Below are positions 53,570 through 62,290 of a stretch of DNA of 64,000 nt, piece by piece. The translations under genes and the position numbers were made by a program. The stretch comes from Flavobacterium sp. ZT3R18 (GTDB lineage: Bacteria > Bacteroidota > Bacteroidia > Flavobacteriales > Flavobacteriaceae): positions 286,079 to 350,078 of the forward strand of contig NZ_VJZS01000001.1 in NCBI RefSeq assembly GCF_007097385.1, given 5' to 3'. Position 1 is the stretch's first letter; each line of letters begins with the position of its first letter. The notes under the pieces were generated by a model. That model ran no database searches. It was not told where the DNA came from and worked only from the letters and a program-made list of their open reading frames with translations.

Positions 53570-54334
53570 TTATTTAAAACAAACAGGAATGATTTCACCT
53601 TTTGCCAAACAATATTTTTCTACCAATTCAGGAGCTATTTTATTGGTGTAATCTTCTTCGACAACGGTAAAGCCGATGCTTCTTAGTTTGTCAAAATAAT
53701 CACGCCCATAAATACGTACGTGGTCGTATTGTCCAAATATTTTGGCACGCTCTTTTTGGTCGGTAATCGTATCGTCAGCAAAAGTTACGGCTCTATTCAA
53801 ATCTTGAGGGATTTGAAGAATCGCCATTCCGCCAGGTTTCAAAACGCGATACAATTCCTGCATGGCTTTGGTGTCATCTGGTATGTGTTCCAATACGTGA
53901 TTGCAAAGAATGACATCGTATTGATTGTCCTCAAAAGGCAAATCACAAATATCTGCTTTTACATCTGCCAATGGCGAAAATAAATCGGTTGTAGTGTATT
54001 CTAGATTTTTTTGCTTGCGAAACAATTTATAAAAAGCCTGTTCTGGAGCAAAATGCAATACTTTCTTTGGAGCGGTAAAAAAATCGGTTTGCTCGTTTAG
54101 GTATAGCCAAAGCAAACGGTGTCTCTCTAACGAAAGTGTACTTGGCGAAAGCACATTGTTGCGTTGTGTTTCGTACCCATAAGGCAACATTGACCTGAAA
54201 CTTTTCCCGTCGATAGGATCGGTGAAATTAGTTCCTTTTAAAGTAAAAGCGATAATTGGGCGTGCCACATAACTCAAACGAATAAGAATGGGACGTGGGA
54301 TTGTATTGAGTATAAGTTTAAACACGGATTTCAT
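53570..54334 (-). CDS. Class I SAM-dependent methyltransferase
   Basis: The 254-residue protein has a Methyltransf_11-like core: KKVLHFAPEQAFYKLFRKQ in place of the usual Gly-rich motif I, TTDLFSPLADVKADICDLPFEDNQYDVILCNHVLEHIPDDTKAMQELYRVLKPGGMAILQIP. An N-terminal hydrophobic segment (about 8-30) may touch membrane. The substrate is unknown. The first codons (MKSVFK) come from bases that resemble the ATTCGTGTTTAAA repeat of the neighbouring cassette, so the true N-terminus may have been reshaped. Confidence 0.85.
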   Translation of the reverse strand: MKSVFKLILNTIPRPILIRLSYVARPIIAFTLKGTNFTDPIDGKSFRSMLPYGYETQRNNVLSPSTLSLERHRLLWLYLNEQTDFFTAPKKVLHFAPEQAFYKLFRKQKNLEYTTTDLFSPLADVKADICDLPFEDNQYDVILCNHVLEHIPDDTKAMQELYRVLKPGGMAILQIPQDLNRAVTFADDTITDQKERAKIFGQYDHVRIYGRDYFDKLRSIGFTVVEEDYTNKIAPELVEKYCLAKGEIIPVCFK

Positions 54335-54343
54335 GGGATAAAA

Positions 54344-54926
54344 ATTTAAACACGAATTTCACTAATTCACACGAATTGTATTGTGTGAAAATTAGAATTT
54401 CACTAATTTGGGATTATAAAATTATTCTTTTGTATTTTAGACTGTCTTCTCCAAAATTGGCTAATAAGCCTAATTTGTTTTTGGATGATGCTAAATAATT
54501 TAATGTTTGTTTGATGTCACTATTTGTTAATTGTGAAATTGCTTTTACTTCAAATATTATTTCATTATAAACCACAAAGGCGGCTACGTATTTTCGAGGT
54601 AAAACAATGTCTTTGTATTCAATCTCATAAATTTTCTCTCTTTCAAAAGGGATTGAATTGATTTTGAGTTCATATTCTAAAGCATCTTTGTAAACAACTT
54701 CGCTATGACCTTTGCCAAGAATTTTATGTACCTCCATACAAAGACCAATAATTTTATATGACTCTTCTTTTAAATAAATATCATCCATATTAATCTATTA
54801 TTCGTGAAATTTTGAGGGGCTAGAATTCGTGTTAATTCGTGTAATTCGTGTCTATTTTGCCTATTTATTTAGTGCAATTTTTATGGATTTAGAATTCGTG
54901 CCAATTCGTGAAATTCGTGTTTAAAT
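54344..54926. mobile_element. ATTCGTG-repeat cassette with terminal inverted repeats around a GxxExxY gene
   Basis: Perfect 19-bp terminal inverted repeats (54344-54362 and 54908-54926) begin ATTTAAACACGAATTTCAC, and pairing extends about 5 bp further with one mismatch. The left end has two exact CACGAAT units (54351, 54370). The right end has seven exact ATTCGTG units (54800, 54825, 54835, 54844, 54894, 54904, 54913), spaced mostly 9-10 nt within two clusters. Between them is a single gene. The right end overlaps the last codons of map. I see no target duplication and no transposase. Calling it mobile is an inference from structure. Confidence 0.5.
54414..54788 (-). CDS. GxxExxY protein (PD-(D/E)XK-like)
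   Basis: The 124-residue protein carries the family motif G27-x-x-E30-x-x-Y33 (GKGHSEVVY), preceded by YKIIGLCMEVHKILG, and the strand-helix core RKYVAAFVVYNEIIFEVKAIS near 65-85. Members are thought to belong to the PD-(D/E)XK nuclease superfamily; relatives as I recall them read YVADFVV, and here the Asp is Ala70 (GCC for GAY, one base). The E-x-K pair (E80, K82) is kept. So it may be an inactive or modified enzyme. It is the only gene of a repeat-bounded cassette between map and the methyltransferase gene. Confidence 0.85.
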   Translation of the reverse strand: MDDIYLKEESYKIIGLCMEVHKILGKGHSEVVYKDALEYELKINSIPFEREKIYEIEYKDIVLPRKYVAAFVVYNEIIFEVKAISQLTNSDIKQTLNYLASSKNKLGLLANFGEDSLKYKRIIL

Positions 54927-55739
54927 CACAAAAGGCACTTTCCTGAACTCATCTTCTTCATTGCTCACAATTCCTAAGGCTTTATACACATAAGCAAACG
55001 TCGATAAAATCTCAGGTTTTCCGTCTATGATAGCCACATCGTGTTCGAAATGGGCGCTTGGTTTCCCGTCGGCGGTGGTAATTGTCCAACCGTCTTTGTG
55101 CTGTTTGATGTTTTTGGTTCCCATGTTAATCATCGGCTCAATAGCTACCACCATTCCTTCTATAAAAAGTTTTCCGCGACCTCTTTTTCCGTAGTTGGGC
55201 ATTTCGGGGTCTTCGTGCATTTTTTGTCCTACACCGTGACCTACCAATTCTCGAACCACACCATAACCGTGTGCTTCGGTATATTTTTGAATGGCATTTC
55301 CAACATCTTCAACACGGTTTCCAACTCGTAACTCACGGATTCCTACGTACAAAGATTCTTTGGTTATGCGCAGTAATTTTTTAGTTTCTTCGGCTACTTC
55401 TCCAATTTCAAAAGAGTAGGCGTGGTCTCCGTGGTAACCATTTTTATAAGCACCACAATCTACCGAAATCACATCGCCACTTTCTAAGGGTTTGTCGTTC
55501 GGGATTCCGTGTACCACTTGGGAGTTCGGACTCATACATAATGAATTTGGAAAACCATAAAGTCCTAGAAAACTAGGGACTGCACCATGATCCCGAATGA
55601 ATTCTTCGGCTCTTTTGTCTAGATATAAAGTAGTAACTCCTTCTTTGATTTCAGAAGCAATCATTCCTAATGTTTTTGATACGATCAATGCACTTTCGCG
55701 CATCAATTCTATTTCTTCTCTTGTTTTTTGGATAATCAT
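54921..55739 (-). CDS. map: Type I methionine aminopeptidase
   Basis: Map removes the initiator methionine. The 272-residue protein has the five metal ligands in their usual blocks: VDCGAYKNGYHGDHAYSFEIG (two Asp), GHGVGQKMHEDPEMPNYG (His), AIEPMINMG (Glu) and HFEHDVAI (Glu). The family HGIPNDKPLESGDVI and LVGHGVG segments are intact. It ends in FVI followed by TAA, whose bases form part of the repeat-cassette terminus. The tail (about 252-272) extends past the usual end of short Map proteins. Confidence 0.95.
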   Translation of the reverse strand: MIIQKTREEIELMRESALIVSKTLGMIASEIKEGVTTLYLDKRAEEFIRDHGAVPSFLGLYGFPNSLCMSPNSQVVHGIPNDKPLESGDVISVDCGAYKNGYHGDHAYSFEIGEVAEETKKLLRITKESLYVGIRELRVGNRVEDVGNAIQKYTEAHGYGVVRELVGHGVGQKMHEDPEMPNYGKRGRGKLFIEGMVVAIEPMINMGTKNIKQHKDGWTITTADGKPSAHFEHDVAIIDGKPEILSTFAYVYKALGIVSNEEDEFRKVPFVI

Positions 55740-55781
55740 TTTTGTAAAATAAGTGGCAAAAATACAATTTTATTTATAAAA

Positions 55782-55817
55782 AAAAGCGGTCTCGTTTTTT
55801 AAAACAAGACCGCTTTT
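55782..55817 (-). terminator. Terminator of the ParE-type pair
   Basis: Arms AAAAGCGGTCTCGTTTT (55782-55798) and its partner (55801-55817) differ at one base. On the minus strand it is followed by a run of T. It begins 3 nt past the toxin stop. Confidence 0.85.
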
Positions 55818-55819
55818 AA

Positions 55820-56134
55820 TTATTTGATTTTTAAAAGTTCACTTTCTAATAATTTGGAATCTCTGCGATTGTCCCAAAAAAGGACTATTGTAATTTTGGA
55901 TTTTATAATTTTGTAGTAAAGCGAATAATCGTCAAAAATTAATTTTCTGTAATTGGTCTCTTCAACCTCTATTCCTAAAAACGGATTGTTTATCAATCGA
56001 GTTTCGTTTTTGGCAATTTCGGCATAAAGCTTTTTGCTGTAACGGTCATTGCCGTTTCTTTGGATAAAATAATCAAGTGTTTCGAATAATGTCAGCAGTG
56101 CAACTCTAGTCCAATTTACGGTTTTACCAACCAT
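55820..56134 (-). CDS. ParE/RelE family toxin
   Basis: The 104-residue protein fits the ParE-type fold: NWTRVALLTLFETLDYFIQRNGNDRYSKKLYAEIAKNETRLINNPFLGIEVEETNYRKLIFDDYSLYYKIIKSKITIVLFWDNRRD. The helix pair, the N-x-P turn and the Arg-containing YRK-x-x-F and F-x-D-N-R-R-D ending are intact, unlike the two broken homologues in this window. Its start overlaps the antitoxin stop by 11 nt. ParE-type toxins act on gyrase and RelE types cleave mRNA; which applies is not decidable here. Confidence 0.8.
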   Translation of the reverse strand: MVGKTVNWTRVALLTLFETLDYFIQRNGNDRYSKKLYAEIAKNETRLINNPFLGIEVEETNYRKLIFDDYSLYYKIIKSKITIVLFWDNRRDSKLLESELLKIK

Positions 56135-56357
56135 ATTTGCTGGCTATTTGCTTCATGGCAACAGTATGCTCTACGACATCTCCATTTTGGATGTCTATTT
56201 CAGATAGTGCTATTATTTTCTTTTGAACTTTAGACAATTTCACAGGCACAATCGTAGTATCGTCCTTAAGTAAATTTTCAATCGATTTTAAAATCGAAAG
56301 ATTATTCGTTTCAGAAATTTTTTGAATCAATTTTTTTTGAAGCGTTGTCGTTGTCAT
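56124..56357 (-). CDS. Antitoxin of the ParE-type pair
   Basis: The 77-residue product (KKLIQKISETNNLSILKSIENLLKDD... DIQNGDVVEHTVAMKQIASKYGW) is a small helical protein of the kind found before ParE-type toxins in Bacteroidetes. The C-terminal ExxxMKQIASKYGW is typical of the toxin-binding tail. It overlaps the toxin by 11 nt. A -7-like TAAATTTG on its strand (plus positions 56377-56384) lies 20-27 nt upstream, which may be the autoregulated promoter. Confidence 0.75.
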   Translation of the reverse strand: MTTTTLQKKLIQKISETNNLSILKSIENLLKDDTTIVPVKLSKVQKKIIALSEIDIQNGDVVEHTVAMKQIASKYGW

Positions 56358-56536
56358 AACAAATCATTTTATAAATCAAATTTACCATTTATAACTTGAA
56401 AAAAATATTTTTTACAGTTATTTTTGAATGTTGTTTTAGTTTCTATAATCCTCAATTTTCAGGGATTACAGTGCGATTATTTACTCTAAAACGGTATTAA
56501 AAGCTTAAATTAGCTAAGAAATCAATTCGTTACATT

Positions 56537-57793
56537 ATGAACGCAATAGCAGACCAAGAAAACAGCCAAAAAGAACAGGATTTGAGTAAAATGAAAAGGA
56601 ATGCCTTAATTCTTCTGGGATTTGCGGTGATGCTTTTTGTGGTTGCTGTTTTTTATGATATTGATTGGTTAAAGGCTTTTAGCGAAGCAGCGATGGTGGG
56701 GGGTATTGCCGATTGGTTTGCGGTAGTAGCTTTATTCAGACATCCGCTGGGAATTCCTATTCCGCACACGGCTTTAATTCCAAACAATAAAGACAAAATT
56801 GGAGTGAATCTGGGGAATTTTGTTTCGGATGAGTTTTTGACTCGCGAAAAATTAGAAGTGAAAATTGAGCAGTTTAATGTTGCTACAAAAGCTTCGAATT
56901 GGTTGATCGATAGAAAAAATGCAGATACAGTAGCCAATCTAATAGTAGAAAATGTAATTCCGGGAGTTTTGAAAACCATAGATGATACCGAAGTACAGTA
57001 TTTTATACAAGCACAATTTACCGATAAATTAAGTAAAGTAAACTTTGGAGAATGGATGGCTGTTGGTTTAGAATCATTAGCCAAAAGCGAAAAACAAGAA
57101 GAATTGGTAACCAATGTTCTGAAAACGCTTATCGTTGAATTGCAAAACAATAAGCACGTGATTGAAGAAAAAGTGAAAAGTTCGACTCCATTTCTTTCTT
57201 TTGGTTTGGCCGATAAAAAAATAGCCGAGGGTGTTTTTAATGGGTTGTACGATTTTCTGGAACAAGCAAGTCATCAAAATAGCGCTATTCGCAAAAAAGT
57301 AAATGACTATGTAGTGCATTTTATAATAGAGTTGAGAGATTCTCCCGAAATGCAACAAAAAGTCAATGATTTGGTTCTTGGCTTTGCCAATAAAAAAGAG
57401 GTGCAAGATTACATCAGCGGCATTTGGCTAGAAATCAAAACGGCAATTGCTAATGATTTAGGACTTAAAGAGGAATCGACTATCAAAAAAAGTATTACTA
57501 ATTTGATTCAGAGTTTTGGTAAAGGGATTCAGGCAGATCAGTTGATGATGGATAAGATTAATAATTTTATCAAAAATGATGTGTTGTCGGTGCTTATCAA
57601 TAATAAAAAAATGATTGGCGATTTGATTTCTTCAACGGTCAAAAGCTGGGATACGGATGAGGTTGCCGAAAAATTAGAACTAGAAATAGGAAGTGATCTT
57701 CAATACATACGTATCAATGGGACATTAGTGGGTGGTTTGGTAGGGCTTTTGATTTATGCTGTCGAGATTCTATTGCATAGTTTTGTGTCGTGA
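56537..57793 (+). CDS. DUF445 family membrane protein
   Basis: The 418-residue protein has two membrane helices near the N-terminus (about 24-44, then AMVGGIADWFAVVALF at 53-68), the conserved GGIADWFAVVALFRHPLGIPIPHTALIPNNKDKIG block, a long helical body with repeated DxVLGFANKK-type stretches, and a C-terminal helix (about 398-415). This is the DUF445/YheB layout, and the function is not known. No promoter is clear in its 179-nt leader. It shares a terminator with gpmI. Confidence 0.9.
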   Translation: MNAIADQENSQKEQDLSKMKRNALILLGFAVMLFVVAVFYDIDWLKAFSEAAMVGGIADWFAVVALFRHPLGIPIPHTALIPNNKDKIGVNLGNFVSDEFLTREKLEVKIEQFNVATKASNWLIDRKNADTVANLIVENVIPGVLKTIDDTEVQYFIQAQFTDKLSKVNFGEWMAVGLESLAKSEKQEELVTNVLKTLIVELQNNKHVIEEKVKSSTPFLSFGLADKKIAEGVFNGLYDFLEQASHQNSAIRKKVNDYVVHFIIELRDSPEMQQKVNDLVLGFANKKEVQDYISGIWLEIKTAIANDLGLKEESTIKKSITNLIQSFGKGIQADQLMMDKINNFIKNDVLSVLINNKKMIGDLISSTVKSWDTDEVAEKLELEIGSDLQYIRINGTLVGGLVGLLIYAVEILLHSFVS

Positions 57794-57805
57794 TTTTTAA
57801 TAAAA

Positions 57806-57838
57806 AAAAGAGACCGATTTCGAAAATCGGTCTCTTTT
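57806..57838. terminator. Bidirectional terminator between DUF445 gene and gpmI
   Basis: Perfect arms of about 15 bp (AAAGAGACCGATTT core) close a short loop. A and T runs lie on both outer sides. It lies 12 nt past the DUF445 stop. Confidence 0.88.
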
Positions 57839-57861
57839 TGTGGTTTTATAATTTGATGCTT

Positions 57862-59379
57862 TTATAACAACGAATGACAAGTCATTGCCGCTGGTTGTTC
57901 GATTCCCATCAATTCAAGAATAGTAGGGGCGATGTCTCCTAAAACTCCATCTTGTATATTTTTTAAGTCTTTGTCTACCAAAATAATAGGCACAGGATTT
58001 GTTGTGTGCGCTGTATTTGGAGAACCATCAGGATTAATCATTGTTTCGCAGTTCCCGTGATCGGCAATTACGATGGTGGTATAATCATTGGCTAGAGCCG
58101 CTTCAATAACTTCTTTTACGCAAGCATCAACTGCTTCGCAAGCTTTTATGGCGGCACTCATAACACCAGTGTGTCCAACCATATCGCCATTGGCAAAATT
58201 TAGACATACAAAATCAACTTCGCCTTTATTCAATTCTGGAATCAAAGCATCTTTTAATTCGAAAGCACTCATCTCGGGCTGTAAATCGTAAGTGGCTACT
58301 TTTGGAGAGTTTCTTAAAAGTCTAGTTTCTCCTTCAAAAGGCAATTCTCTTCCGCCAGAAAAGAAGAATGTTACGTGAGGATATTTCTCTGTTTCGGCAA
58401 TACGAATTTGTTTTTTGTTGGCTTTTTCCAGAACTTCTCCCAGTGTTTCTGTGATGTTGTCTTTGTTGTACACCACTTTTACATTTTCGTAGGTTTCGTC
58501 ATAATTGGTTAGCGTAACATAATACAACTGTAATTTGTGCATGTTTTGCTCGTGAAAATCTTTTTGCGAAAGCGCTTCGGTCAACTCACGTCCTCTGTCT
58601 GTTCTGAAATTGAAGAAGATAACAACATCGTCTTCTTCAATGGTAGCAAGTGGTTTGTCGTTTTCATCAACCATAACCATAGGAGCGATGAATTCATCGG
58701 TCACGTGGTTTTTGTAGCTTTCTTTTATGGTTTCGTAGGCGTTTTTAGAATGTACTCCGGTTCCGTTTACCAATAAATCGTAAGCCAGTTTTACTCTTTC
58801 CCAACGTTTATCTCTATCCATTGCATAATAACGACCTACAACAGAAGCTAGTTTTACGGTAGTGTTTGCAATGTAGTTTTCTAGATCGTGTACGTATTTT
58901 TTACCCGATTTAGGATCTACGTCACGACCATCCGTAAAAGCGTGTACAAATACATTTTGCAAGCCGTAATCTTGAGTAGCATCAATTAATCCACGTAAGT
59001 GTGAGGTATGGGAGTGTACACCTCCATCAGAAAGTAATCCTAAAAAGTGTACTTTTTTGTTGTTTTGTTTGGCATACTCAAAAGCGTCGATAAGCACTTG
59101 TTCTTTTACCAAGGTTTTGTGTTCAACAGCAAGATTGATTTTGGCCAAATCTTGGTAAACAATTCTTCCAGCTCCTAGGTTCATGTGTCCTACTTCGCTA
59201 TTTCCCATTTGCCCTTCAGGAAGACCAACATGTAAACCATCAGTTCTAAGTTGTGCGCTAGGGTATTTTGTGTAAAGACTATTTATAAACGGAACATTGG
59301 CATTGTCAATTGCAGAAACTTTTGGGTCAGGAGATTTCCCCCAACCGTCTAATATCATTAGAATTACTTTTTTGTTCAT
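57862..59379 (-). CDS. gpmI: 2,3-bisphosphoglycerate-independent phosphoglycerate mutase
   Basis: GpmI interconverts 3- and 2-phosphoglycerate in glycolysis using two metal ions. The 505-residue length is standard. The metal-binding Asp11 in LMILDGWGK and nucleophile Ser61 in GQMGNSEVGHMNLGAGR are present. The substrate block VHAFTDGRDVDPKSG and VGRYYAMDRDKRWER are intact, as are FFFSGGRELPFEGE, NFANGDMVGHTG and IADHGNCETM. It is monocistronic and converges on the DUF445 gene at a shared terminator. Confidence 0.97.
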   Translation of the reverse strand: MNKKVILMILDGWGKSPDPKVSAIDNANVPFINSLYTKYPSAQLRTDGLHVGLPEGQMGNSEVGHMNLGAGRIVYQDLAKINLAVEHKTLVKEQVLIDAFEYAKQNNKKVHFLGLLSDGGVHSHTSHLRGLIDATQDYGLQNVFVHAFTDGRDVDPKSGKKYVHDLENYIANTTVKLASVVGRYYAMDRDKRWERVKLAYDLLVNGTGVHSKNAYETIKESYKNHVTDEFIAPMVMVDENDKPLATIEEDDVVIFFNFRTDRGRELTEALSQKDFHEQNMHKLQLYYVTLTNYDETYENVKVVYNKDNITETLGEVLEKANKKQIRIAETEKYPHVTFFFSGGRELPFEGETRLLRNSPKVATYDLQPEMSAFELKDALIPELNKGEVDFVCLNFANGDMVGHTGVMSAAIKACEAVDACVKEVIEAALANDYTTIVIADHGNCETMINPDGSPNTAHTTNPVPIILVDKDLKNIQDGVLGDIAPTILELMGIEQPAAMTCHSLL

Positions 59380-59496
59380 GGCATTTTATTTTTCGCAAAG
59401 ATAAAGTATTTCAAAAAATGTATACTCCTTTCAATATGATAATTATGGATTCAAAAAGTGAGGTTTGGTCAAATGAAAACGTTATTGTTTATAAGT

Positions 59497-61923
59497 TTAT
59501 GATTTTAAAAATACATTTTTAACCTGATTGTAGTCTATAAAATACTTCACACTTAGGGATAAAACATGACTTAAATCGTGATTGTTAAGTAGGTTCGTGT
59601 AGTTATTTCCAAAGTCTTTGTTGATTAAATTGTCATATTTAGAGGCATTGCTTCTGTATAAAAGGGTCAATTGACTCCCTGGTGCAAACCACCAATTGTA
59701 GGACATGTCCAGATTCCATGTTATTAGATTTTGATTTTTGTTTTCGGTATAGCCTTCATAAGGAGTAAGTCTTCCGTTGTTTTCTAGTTTATAGAAGTTT
59801 TTATTTTCGGTGTAGGACCAATAATAGCGGGCAGAAAGATCAAAATTCATTTTGCTGTTCAAGGAGTATTTTCCGTTGAGGCTGTTAGTGTAGTTGATCG
59901 CATTTCTGTTGGCATAGATTATAGTGTTATCGGGCAACGTTTTGTTTTTAGAACTGCTGTCAACATATCCTTTATTGTTGTTTTGGCGAAAAAAATTGAA
60001 TTCGTAGTTCAGTGCGAACTTGTCATTAAAACGGTATCGCGGACCTATAAAAAAGCCATAGGACATTCTTTGAGATTCATTTAATATCGCTAAAGATGGG
60101 TTGACGTCTATGGCAAATTTGTTGTTGTAATTTGTCGAAAGCGAAAACCAACCTCCCAGACGAGTAGGGTCAATGCTGTAACTCCCCTCGCTTCTAGGTT
60201 CATAGTAGTTGTAGGTTTCTATGGGACGATAATTGATTCCAAAACCAATATGATGGTTCTTTCTGGTACTTGAATTTACATTGAGATTGATTTCGTCAGC
60301 TTGCACTTTGCCTGTCTCTTTTTGGAATTGAGTGTAGGCATTGATATTGGCATAGAAGGAGTTGAATGTTTTGGTGGGGCTAAGAATTCTATAACTTGTA
60401 AACCCATTAAAACTATAATAATTGGTTTCGAAATTAATTCCTAAATCGTTGTTGTCAAAGTCTTTCGTGACCAATTTGGCACCTAGATTATAGCGGTACT
60501 TACCACTCGTTTCTGCAAAACTCAAAGAGGTGTTAATGCCCGTTTTTTTGTTTTCAATATCATTAACATAGCTGGATTCAAAATTTCCGGATAAATTATA
60601 GGTGTTTTTTGTGGTGTTTAAATCCCATACCAAAGCAGAAACGTTCCCGTCTCTAAAGAAACCATTTCGGGTGACATTTGTATTGATTAATGAAATAGAA
60701 GAGTTCTTATGAAAACGTTGATCAAAAACCAAGACGTTATAATTGGTTAGTGGTTCTACCAAAACTTGACGCGTTTCTTGGGAGATTGTGTCTTTAATGG
60801 TAGCATATGTTTTTTTAGTAACCGCATTGAGATACCCAATGCCCAAACCTCCTTTTGTTCTTCCAGAAATTTTTGTGGCATTATAAAGGTCTACACTGGT
60901 GGGTTTTTCGATTGTTTTTTCATTAGGCTCTTTTTTGGGAGAATAGGAGGGAGGTCCGCCAATTCTTCTGGAATAGAACAGATTTCCTTTGCTGAATAAA
61001 TCGGTTCCTTCGGTAAAAAAGCCTCTGTTTTCATTGAATTGTTGTTCGAAAGGACTTAAATTTAAAATTCTATCGTCATATTTGGTTTGACCAAAATCAG
61101 GAATAAGCATCGCATCTAGTGTAAATGCGTCGCTTATTCCGTATTTGATGTCTAAGCCGCCTTTTAATTCGCTGTACGTTTTTTGCTTGGCATTGGCATG
61201 GGTATAAAAAGAGGTATAGGGCAATAAGAAAAGTCTTGTGGGTGTTTTTATATTTTCAATGCCTTCAAGCGTTCCGTTTTGTTGGGTAAATGTTCCAATT
61301 TTAGAATCAATAAAATTCCAAGAATATTTCTGACGGTCTCTTCTTATTTCTCTAAAAAAGTTAACGCCCCAAGTTTGTGTTTTTTCACTCGAAAAACGCA
61401 TTGCGGCATACGGAATGCGCATTTCTACAGCCCAGCCAAATGAGGTAATAAGGGCTTTGCTGTTCCAAACGGCATCCCAAGAGTAATCCTCTCCATTGGT
61501 ATCGGTTGCCAAACAATCGGCTTGACCATCGGCGGCATTTACGAAAAATTGAAAATTTTGTTGTCCATCATTATAGCCATTGATAAAAACACCAAAAAAA
61601 TCGGTTGTGCCAAAATCATCTCTTTTGTTAATTTCCTTTAAGATCTTATCGGGTTCGTTGTCATATAGTAGTGCGCTAATATAAATGGCTTCGTTGTCAT
61701 ATAAAACTCGGACTTCGGTTCTTTTGTTCTCTGGAACAGGTTTTCCGTTATCGGGTTGAAACATAACAAAATCGGTTGCAACAGGAACCGACTGCCATAT
61801 TGCTTCGTCTAGTTTGCCGTCTAAGAGTATCTTTTCTGATGTGAATTTTGTTTGAAGTGTCTTTTTTTGGCTCAAGCCGAGAATTGAGTGAAGTAAAAAA
61901 TAGACTAAAAATAGATTTTTCAT
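59497..61923 (-). CDS. DUF5916 outer-membrane protein with CBM9-like domain
   Basis: The 808-residue protein has a signal peptide (to ILGLSQ, about 19), a carbohydrate-binding CBM9-like domain (ILLDGKLDEAIWQSVPVATDF... WDAVWNSKALITSFGWAVEMRIPYAAMRFS, about 30-200) and a long beta-barrel-like C-terminal half of alternating strands, ending near FLKS. This is the DUF5916 layout common in Bacteroidetes. The role is unknown; the barrel suggests an outer-membrane location and the CBM9 part suggests sugar binding. It is monocistronic with gpmI behind it. Confidence 0.88.
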   Translation of the reverse strand: MKNLFLVYFLLHSILGLSQKKTLQTKFTSEKILLDGKLDEAIWQSVPVATDFVMFQPDNGKPVPENKRTEVRVLYDNEAIYISALLYDNEPDKILKEINKRDDFGTTDFFGVFINGYNDGQQNFQFFVNAADGQADCLATDTNGEDYSWDAVWNSKALITSFGWAVEMRIPYAAMRFSSEKTQTWGVNFFREIRRDRQKYSWNFIDSKIGTFTQQNGTLEGIENIKTPTRLFLLPYTSFYTHANAKQKTYSELKGGLDIKYGISDAFTLDAMLIPDFGQTKYDDRILNLSPFEQQFNENRGFFTEGTDLFSKGNLFYSRRIGGPPSYSPKKEPNEKTIEKPTSVDLYNATKISGRTKGGLGIGYLNAVTKKTYATIKDTISQETRQVLVEPLTNYNVLVFDQRFHKNSSISLINTNVTRNGFFRDGNVSALVWDLNTTKNTYNLSGNFESSYVNDIENKKTGINTSLSFAETSGKYRYNLGAKLVTKDFDNNDLGINFETNYYSFNGFTSYRILSPTKTFNSFYANINAYTQFQKETGKVQADEINLNVNSSTRKNHHIGFGINYRPIETYNYYEPRSEGSYSIDPTRLGGWFSLSTNYNNKFAIDVNPSLAILNESQRMSYGFFIGPRYRFNDKFALNYEFNFFRQNNNKGYVDSSSKNKTLPDNTIIYANRNAINYTNSLNGKYSLNSKMNFDLSARYYWSYTENKNFYKLENNGRLTPYEGYTENKNQNLITWNLDMSYNWWFAPGSQLTLLYRSNASKYDNLINKDFGNNYTNLLNNHDLSHVLSLSVKYFIDYNQVKNVFLKS

Positions 61924-62290
61924 GTAAATGGTGTGTTGGTATGGTAAAATAGTAAAGCAAAATTCACGCAGTTTCTAGAAAGATAACCTTGTGTGAAAGT
62001 TTGTACTAGTAGACCTGTTTTTTGGAGTTTTGTTACACTAATGGATTATTTTTTTGCGTCTAAAGTTGTATTTAATACTGAATTGTTTGATGAATGCTAC
62101 TCTTTTTAGTATTGTTTTTTGCTTAATGTGGTTTATTTTGAAGGTGTAGTCGGGATAATCGAAATTTATGGAAATAAAGGTAAATAGCGGTTTTAGTATT
62201 TTGAAATGGGTGTTTGTAGGATAGATTCGTACTGTTGTTGTGTTAAAATATCGATAAAATGTTAAATTTAATCGATAAAATGCAGTTCTT
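61924..62290. other. Long intergenic leader with direct repeat before the L,D-transpeptidase-like gene
   Basis: The 434-nt gap from 61924 to 62357 has no open frame of note. Two direct copies of ATCGATAAAATG (62250-62261 and 62271-62282) are spaced 21 nt, two helix turns, and lie just before the -33 box at 62291. Similar longer copies start with GTTAAA (62242 and 62261). I infer a possible regulator site. Confidence 0.45.
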
